A stretch of DNA of 64,000 nucleotides. It comes from Luminiphilus sp. GTDB lineage: Bacteria; Pseudomonadota; Gammaproteobacteria; Pseudomonadales; Halieaceae. The notes below the pieces were generated by a model. That model made no database searches and was not told where the DNA came from. It saw nothing but the letters and a program-made list of their open reading frames with translations. The translations under genes were made by a program, and so were the position numbers. Within the stretch, counting starts at the first letter, position 1; each line of letters opens with the position of its first letter. The stretch is from assembly GCA_029242325.1 (NCBI GenBank), contig JAQWUD010000028.1:1-64000 (forward strand), read 5' to 3'. Below, piece after piece: positions 59,564 to 64,000 of the stretch.

Positions 59564-60778
59564 TCAGGGCTCCACAGTGATGAACTGTATCTCGATCCCG
59601 CTCACCGAGAGTCGATCACCGGCCTTCAGCATCATCACGCCCTCTGCGGCGCGATCGTTTAGCTGTGCCTGTGCGTTTGGCTGGATGGTGATTTCGCTCT
59701 GCCCAGATATCACGACACCTGCCGCGAGGGAGGCGCTGGATGCTAACGGTGTCGCATGGCCTGCGACCAGTTGATGAGTCACGGAAAATGAGAGCGACTC
59801 GTGGCTCACCGTGGCGGCCTTGCTGCTTGCGTCAGCGGCGGGGAGCGTGTCGTCACAGGGCGCTTCGCGCTGAAACGTTAACTCGCCGTCTTGGGCTGGC
59901 ATGGCGCTTGCAATTCTCGGCAGCGCGTCGGCGCTGATGGTGCTTGCCGGGTGAGGCAGATTGAGCCCGGGTAGCACAGATAGGAGTGCATCGAGGGCAA
60001 TGTGCGTGACATCGTGATGGATGAGTGGCGAAAGGGCTTTACTGAATGCAGCCCCAACTGACTGCAGGATGTCTGCGCTGATGCGTGCCGCATGCCCATC
60101 GAGCGTGCAGTTCACTTCACTCTGTGTCGCAAGAGATCGAAGGAGGTCAGGAATTTGTTGATAGAGGCGTTGCTCCGTGTCGGCCCGGCGCTGAGGATCG
60201 AATCGGGTTTGTGCCACGAACTGTTGGCCGATCAACTCCGCTATCTCGTCCATCAGGCCCAACAGTCCATGGCCGGGCAGCAGCTGGGTCTCGCCGGCGC
60301 GAGCCAGAGTGTGCTCCACAAAGACAGGAGTGATGCTGGCTTGGTGCAACTGTAACTCTACGTGGGCACAGGATTGTCCGGCTGCAGCGCCGGCGAGTGC
60401 ACTGCGGTGCACGACGCTACTGACGGTCACGGGCAGGGTCTGCAGGATTCCCAATAACAACGACAGTTGATCGGCTTCCATCGATCCGGGAATGATCAGG
60501 GTGAGCTCGCCACTGACGCCGTTTAAAAGGGTTTCAAGATGCTCATGTGCGAGGTCTGCGGTGTGGCGTGCCGGGCCCAGTGCCGGGCTCAGGGCTTGTG
60601 TCGACAGCCGATGCCAGTACCGGTTATTGACCTCGCGCGGCACCCGGCGGGCCTGTTGCCAGGCAACTTCGCCAAATTGATAACGCCCTTCACTGAACCA
60701 AGCGAAGCCGGGTGACCACGTATCCTGTTGATCTCGCCAAAGCCGCAGCGAAGCATCATTGCAGTCAAGCAGGAGCAT
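59564..60778 (-). CDS. Possible actin/Hsp70-fold protein with FHA-like C-terminus
   Basis: 404 residues. The opening MLLLDCNDASLRLW, then YQFGEVAWQQARRVPREVNN and a LTLIIPGSMEADQLSLLLGIL segment follow the pattern of divergent actin/Hsp70-fold proteins (first phosphate-loop strand, FGEXA, connecting strand). The glycines of a working ATP site are poorly conserved. The last 75 residues (AGVVISGQSEITI to GVMMLKAGDRLSVSGI) form a beta sandwich like an FHA domain without the Arg-Ser phospho-binding set. Cytoplasmic. The ATG overlaps the stop of the MotA-like gene. It may be the cytoplasmic regulator or scaffold of the machine. Confidence 0.5.
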   Translation of the reverse strand: MLLLDCNDASLRLWRDQQDTWSPGFAWFSEGRYQFGEVAWQQARRVPREVNNRYWHRLSTQALSPALGPARHTADLAHEHLETLLNGVSGELTLIIPGSMEADQLSLLLGILQTLPVTVSSVVHRSALAGAAAGQSCAHVELQLHQASITPVFVEHTLARAGETQLLPGHGLLGLMDEIAELIGQQFVAQTRFDPQRRADTEQRLYQQIPDLLRSLATQSEVNCTLDGHAARISADILQSVGAAFSKALSPLIHHDVTHIALDALLSVLPGLNLPHPASTISADALPRIASAMPAQDGELTFQREAPCDDTLPAADASSKAATVSHESLSFSVTHQLVAGHATPLASSASLAAGVVISGQSEITIQPNAQAQLNDRAAEGVMMLKAGDRLSVSGIEIQFITVEP

Positions 60779-61581
60779 CAGTTACGGGGTACCGACAGGT
60801 GCCGCAGCAGATGGCGATCAATATAGCGTTGCGTGTTGAGGACCAGGCGCTCTTGAGAGAGTTGCAGTTGGTGTAGTGCAAACATAATGATGATGGAGAG
60901 CACCAGGGCCACGAAGGTGCTGTTAAACGCAACGCCAAGACTCACCGTGACGCCGGAGATATCCCCCTCCACGGCCTTGTAGGCCTGACCCAGTGCGTCG
61001 CCAATACCCCGTACGGTGCCAATAAACCCAATCGATGGAATCGCCCAGGAAATGTAACGGACCATCGAGAGCTCCGAGTCGAGTCGATCGGCTTCAATGT
61101 CGCACTGCTCGCGAACTGCATCGGAAACGGCGGGAATACTGCCCGTGGTGGTAAAGCGGCTCAGCGCATTTGCCAGCGCGCGCGGCAGCAAATAGTCCTG
61201 CTCCTCTGTCGACAGCGCTTCGAGTGAGCGGGATTGCTCGCGCGCATCTCTCGGCAAGATGCTGGTGCCCTCGGGGATGGCAATGAGATCGCGATCGAGC
61301 ATAAGCGCCTCTGCGCGGGTGCGGGAAGCTTTGAGTCCCATGATGGCGAGCGCCCACAGCATCAGAATGAAACAGGTTTCCTGCTCGTAATCTTTGATGA
61401 CGATCGCCAGAGAGCGGTTACCCGTGGGCGCCTCTCCCGCAGCTTGCTGTGCTGCCTGAACCGCGAGTTGAGAATCTGCGCTGGGGCGAATGACGCCCAC
61501 GTAAGCGGCATGAACCAGAATGACAGCGATGAGCAGTGCAAATAGCTGATAGAGGAACTCCGAGGGTAAACGTAGTTTCAT
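60778..61581 (-). CDS. MotA/TolQ/ExbB-family proton-channel protein
   Basis: 267 residues with four predicted helices at about 10-30, 68-84, 176-196 and 213-236, and a cytoplasmic loop from about 85 to 170. The diagnostic region is ISWAIPSIGFIGTVRGIGDA at 177-196, followed by VTVSLGVAFNSTFVALVLSI at 211-230, the two helices that line the channel in ExbB, TolQ and MotA. The periplasmic loop at 32-66 is longer than usual. It should form the pentameric ring around two single-span partners, here the VWA proteins encoded next. Not part of a tol-pal, exb or flagellar operon. Confidence 0.85.
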   Translation of the reverse strand: MKLRLPSEFLYQLFALLIAVILVHAAYVGVIRPSADSQLAVQAAQQAAGEAPTGNRSLAIVIKDYEQETCFILMLWALAIMGLKASRTRAEALMLDRDLIAIPEGTSILPRDAREQSRSLEALSTEEQDYLLPRALANALSRFTTTGSIPAVSDAVREQCDIEADRLDSELSMVRYISWAIPSIGFIGTVRGIGDALGQAYKAVEGDISGVTVSLGVAFNSTFVALVLSIIIMFALHQLQLSQERLVLNTQRYIDRHLLRHLSVPRN

Positions 61582-61599
61582 AGTGGGCTCCTGTCGGGC

Positions 61600-61875
61600 T
61601 CAGATATCCACGGGGAAGGACACGGAGAGGTCTTCGGAAATAGATTCGCTCGGCTCATAGTCCAAAACCGTGCCAGAGGCACCTGGTTCTGGTGTTGCAG
61701 CGGCCTCGTCGACGGCTTGACCAGCACCTGCGTCCGAGATCGCGATCTCGCCTTCTTCGGGCGCTCCTGAAACACCGGGTGTGTCCTGAGCGAATACGGT
61801 GTTTGCGACGCATGCGCACAATGCCAGTGCATAAAACGCGACATGATGCCGTGCGACCCGAACGCTATTCTGCAT
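61600..61875 (-). CDS. Small exported acidic protein of the VWA operon
   Basis: 91 residues from the ATG at 61875, with an AGGA site ten bases upstream. It overlaps the end of the PEGA/SUMF1-like gene by 11 bases. A signal peptide (FYALALCACVANTVFAQ) is followed by about 60 residues rich in Glu, Ala, Pro and Gly, with no aromatic except one Tyr and a Phe near the end. It looks disordered. It is probably a periplasmic linker or ligand. Acidic flexible tails of this sort can bind the metal site of VWA domains, but that is speculation. Confidence 0.6.
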   Translation of the reverse strand: MQNSVRVARHHVAFYALALCACVANTVFAQDTPGVSGAPEEGEIAISDAGAGQAVDEAAATPEPGASGTVLDYEPSESISEDLSVSFPVDI

Positions 61876-63970
61876 AGCGTGCAATCCTGAAGCCAAGGTC
61901 ATCCCGCCCGCGCTCGCCGTAATCGCGAAAGGTCAGCCGCAACTCGGACAACCGACTCAGCGCCCAACTGCCTCCGCGGATAGCGTAATTGTCGCCTCGC
62001 TGCGCGCCTAGTGGGTCGATAGCCAGCTCGGCGTTGGCGGAGGGAATCCGGTATCCATCGTGCATCCATTCGGCAACATTACCACCCATGTCGTGCAGTC
62101 CGCGATGGTTGGGAGGAAAGCTCCCAACCGGTGCCGACACCACGAACTGGTCAGTGTAGCCATTGAGAATACGACCCGTGACCAGTGCTGAGGTGTTGTC
62201 TGCTACGTTGGTGACCACTCGGGTGGGCGGAAAGTCGTTGCCCCAGGCAAATCGCCGCACGGCATCTCCTTCGGTCCGTGCCGCAAAAGCCCACTCCGCT
62301 TCGCTGGGTAAACGGTAACCCGTGCTGCTGGGATTAAAGCCAGTGATGATCCCTTGTTTCTCTCGGTAGAAGGGGGTGAAACCCTCGAGTCGGCTGAGCC
62401 AATTGCAAAAACTCGCGGCTTGCTGCCAGCTGATGCCCGCGACGGGTTGATGATCACGATCCAGCGAGTAGCTCTCGATGAGACCGGAATCGTGACTGGC
62501 CTCGAACTGGCGAAACTGGGCATTGGTGATTTCTGTTGAAGAGATATAGAAGGCGCGCTTCAGCTCCACCGTGTGCTCGACCTCATTGGCCCGACGCCCG
62601 GGATCCCGGCGTGAGGCGCCCATGGTGAAGGGGTTTTGAGTTTCCAGAGCGGGATCAACCAACACCAGTGTTTGACCCAGCGCCGTGGTAACAGTGGGCG
62701 TCATGGCGGCTTTGCGCGCGGCGGCCTCAGTCAGCAAAGACACGCGAACTTGCTGGGGCAGCCCCGGCTTCGGTAGCACTTGCGTGTCGAAACCGGCATA
62801 ACCTGCAAGACGCACCTCGATCCGGTGGGGCGTAGCGGGCAGGGAGAGCGTTTGATTACCGGTGCCTACTACTTTGCCGTTCACCAGTAGCGCTGCTTCG
62901 GGGGGCAGAATCGTTACGCGCACTTCGCCCAAGTCTGGTTCGAGGGTGATCGAGCGGCGGGTTGTTTCTCCTTTTGCCAAGGTGAGCGACAGCGTAGCGG
63001 GGCGGTAACCGGCTCGAGAGAGGCTGATGGCATGGCGATCGCTGGGACTCAAAGGCAATACGATGGGGGTGAGTCCGGCGAAAACCCCGTCGACGGTCAC
63101 GCCGGCCCCGGCTGGCGTGCTGTTCAGCGACAGCGTTGCATCAGCCGGAGTCAGTTCGATGCTGCCAAGATTCTGATTGATACCCGCCACGACAGTGAGT
63201 GCGACCGTCTCGGGCACGTAGCCTGGCGCGCTCAACGTCAGCTCATGTTGACCCGACAGTATGGAGACGCCTTCCGGTGTGATCTCGGTGACTTGGCCGT
63301 CCACGGCTGCGGTCACAATGGCGGGCGTACTATTAAAGCGCACGGCTGCCCAATCTGGCACCAGTGCGATATTCACCATCTGGTTCTGTTTGCGGCCAAT
63401 GACCTCGATGTCGCCCCGCCAAGGCTGGTAGCGGGGCAGTGCGGCGCTAACAGCATACCGGCCTGCCTCGAGCGTGAGGTCACTTACCGGGGCCGGGCCA
63501 AGGGACAGGTCGTCGATTGCGATCTCAGCCCCTGCAGGTTCTGTGGCAATGCGCACGGTTCCGGGCAGGGGCGAGAGCCGGATTTCGAGTTGCTGCGTGT
63601 CGGCATCGCCGACGGTGATCGTTTGCTCGTAAGGGCGATAGCCCTCAGCAGCCACATTGAGCAAGTAGTCTCCCGGTCTTACTAGCACGCGATTGCCAAA
63701 CGACCAACTCAGACCACTCAATGAAAACGTGGTCTCGCCCTCCGCATCGATATTGAGCGTGAGCGAGCGTGCAGTGAAAAGGAAAAAAAGCAGTGCAGCG
63801 ATTAATAGCCCTGCAATGGCCATCGCAATGTGAGGGGCACTGACACGTTGCGTCGGATTGGGTGCCTGACTGAGGGGCTCGAACGCGGTCGGTGCCAGCG
63901 GCTCACCGGCACCCTCGGGGTTTGCTGGCGCAAATGCTTCGGGCGTCAGTGTGTTGTCACGGTCATTCAT
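61865..63970 (-). CDS. Periplasmic PEGA-repeat protein with catalytically dead SUMF1-like domain
   Basis: 701 residues. A disordered N-terminus is followed by one membrane helix at about 48-67. Four or five PEGA-type beta repeats span about 85-420, for example VRIATEPAGAEIAIDD, LNSTPAGAGVTVDGVFAG and GYRPATLSL. A SUMF1/formylglycine-enzyme fold spans about 460-701, with FTMGASRRDPGRRANE, STEITNAQF, YRLPSEAEWAFAART, DMGGNVAEWMHDG and AIRGGSWALSR. The two catalytic cysteines that follow RGGSW in true formylglycine enzymes are absent, so it is a binding module. PEGA domains typically sit in envelope proteins. First complete gene of the VWA operon; upstream genes lie outside the window. Confidence 0.85.
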   Translation of the reverse strand: MNDRDNTLTPEAFAPANPEGAGEPLAPTAFEPLSQAPNPTQRVSAPHIAMAIAGLLIAALLFFLFTARSLTLNIDAEGETTFSLSGLSWSFGNRVLVRPGDYLLNVAAEGYRPYEQTITVGDADTQQLEIRLSPLPGTVRIATEPAGAEIAIDDLSLGPAPVSDLTLEAGRYAVSAALPRYQPWRGDIEVIGRKQNQMVNIALVPDWAAVRFNSTPAIVTAAVDGQVTEITPEGVSILSGQHELTLSAPGYVPETVALTVVAGINQNLGSIELTPADATLSLNSTPAGAGVTVDGVFAGLTPIVLPLSPSDRHAISLSRAGYRPATLSLTLAKGETTRRSITLEPDLGEVRVTILPPEAALLVNGKVVGTGNQTLSLPATPHRIEVRLAGYAGFDTQVLPKPGLPQQVRVSLLTEAAARKAAMTPTVTTALGQTLVLVDPALETQNPFTMGASRRDPGRRANEVEHTVELKRAFYISSTEITNAQFRQFEASHDSGLIESYSLDRDHQPVAGISWQQAASFCNWLSRLEGFTPFYREKQGIITGFNPSSTGYRLPSEAEWAFAARTEGDAVRRFAWGNDFPPTRVVTNVADNTSALVTGRILNGYTDQFVVSAPVGSFPPNHRGLHDMGGNVAEWMHDGYRIPSANAELAIDPLGAQRGDNYAIRGGSWALSRLSELRLTFRDYGERGRDDLGFRIARYAE

Positions 63971-64000
63971 GGTTCTCGCTCAAATCGCCTCAACGCAGCG

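Noticed and set aside
60778-63970. Zorya-type anti-phage system
   Set aside because: Zorya also uses a MotA-like protein, but ZorA has a long cytoplasmic tail, ZorB has an OmpA-type domain, and ZorC/ZorD or ZorE follow. None of these is present; the MotA-like protein here is only 267 residues.

Overview
The window reads as chromosomal DNA of a marine-type gammaproteobacterium. The gene content is proteobacterial throughout (lptD-surA-pdxA, amgK-murU, argC-DUF6776-bactofilin-erpA-anmK-M23-tyrS, aroQ-accB-accC-prmA, dusB-fis-purH-purD, coq7), and the gene orders resemble Pseudomonas and its relatives more than the enterics. GC is moderately high, with local AT-rich patches. An OM60/NOR5 (Halieaceae) or related oligotrophic lineage is my best guess, but it is an inference. 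I found no tRNA, rRNA, CRISPR array, insertion sequence or phage gene.

Layout. 1-5632 (minus): end of a surface-polysaccharide cluster with GDP-mannose dehydratase, a reductase cut by the window edge, a GT4 glycosyltransferase and a large GT-C-like membrane protein. 5871-9317: an accessory-looking patch with an H-NS-family protein behind an AT-rich promoter, a patatin lipase and a GT-A-like protein of unknown role. It sits where ksgA-apaG-apaH often follow pdxA. 9556-16259: outer-membrane biogenesis (lptD-surA-pdxA) divergent from cell-wall recycling (amgK-murU). 16310-23224: rpe and a trp region in which trpE is separated from trpGDC by a secreted C-type-lectin protein and a 648-bp non-coding stretch. 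23234-28172 (minus): coq7, purD, purH, fis, dusB. 28669-31869 (plus): aroQ, accBC, prmA. 31975-36912 (minus): DUF2333, a copper chaperone, dsbD, a pentapeptide protein and a PfkB kinase. 37718-41204: hemJ-hemL-hemB plus a secreted TIMP/NTR-like protein. 41312-52727: argC, bactofilin, erpA, anmK, an M23 peptidase, tyrS, a LOG-like protein, sixA, nagZ, a Kazal-like lipoprotein, a symporter and an MBL hydrolase. 52728-55891: amidohydrolase and M48 metalloprotease.

The most interesting part is the minus-strand operon from the right edge to about 55901. It encodes a PEGA/SUMF1-like periplasmic protein, a small exported acidic protein, a MotA/TolQ/ExbB-type channel protein, a possible divergent actin/Hsp70-fold protein with an FHA-like tail, two paralogous single-span proteins and two lipoproteins. 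Each single-span protein starts with an ExbD/MotB-like helix carrying an aspartate, followed by a coiled coil and a von Willebrand A domain with an intact MIDAS start. This looks like an undescribed ion-driven envelope machine in which VWA domains replace the usual peptidoglycan-binding or TonB-binding domain. The architecture is visible in the sequence; the function is inference.

Four peptidoglycan-recycling genes (amgK, murU, anmK, nagZ) fall in one window and together supply most of the anhydro-MurNAc to UDP-MurNAc salvage route.
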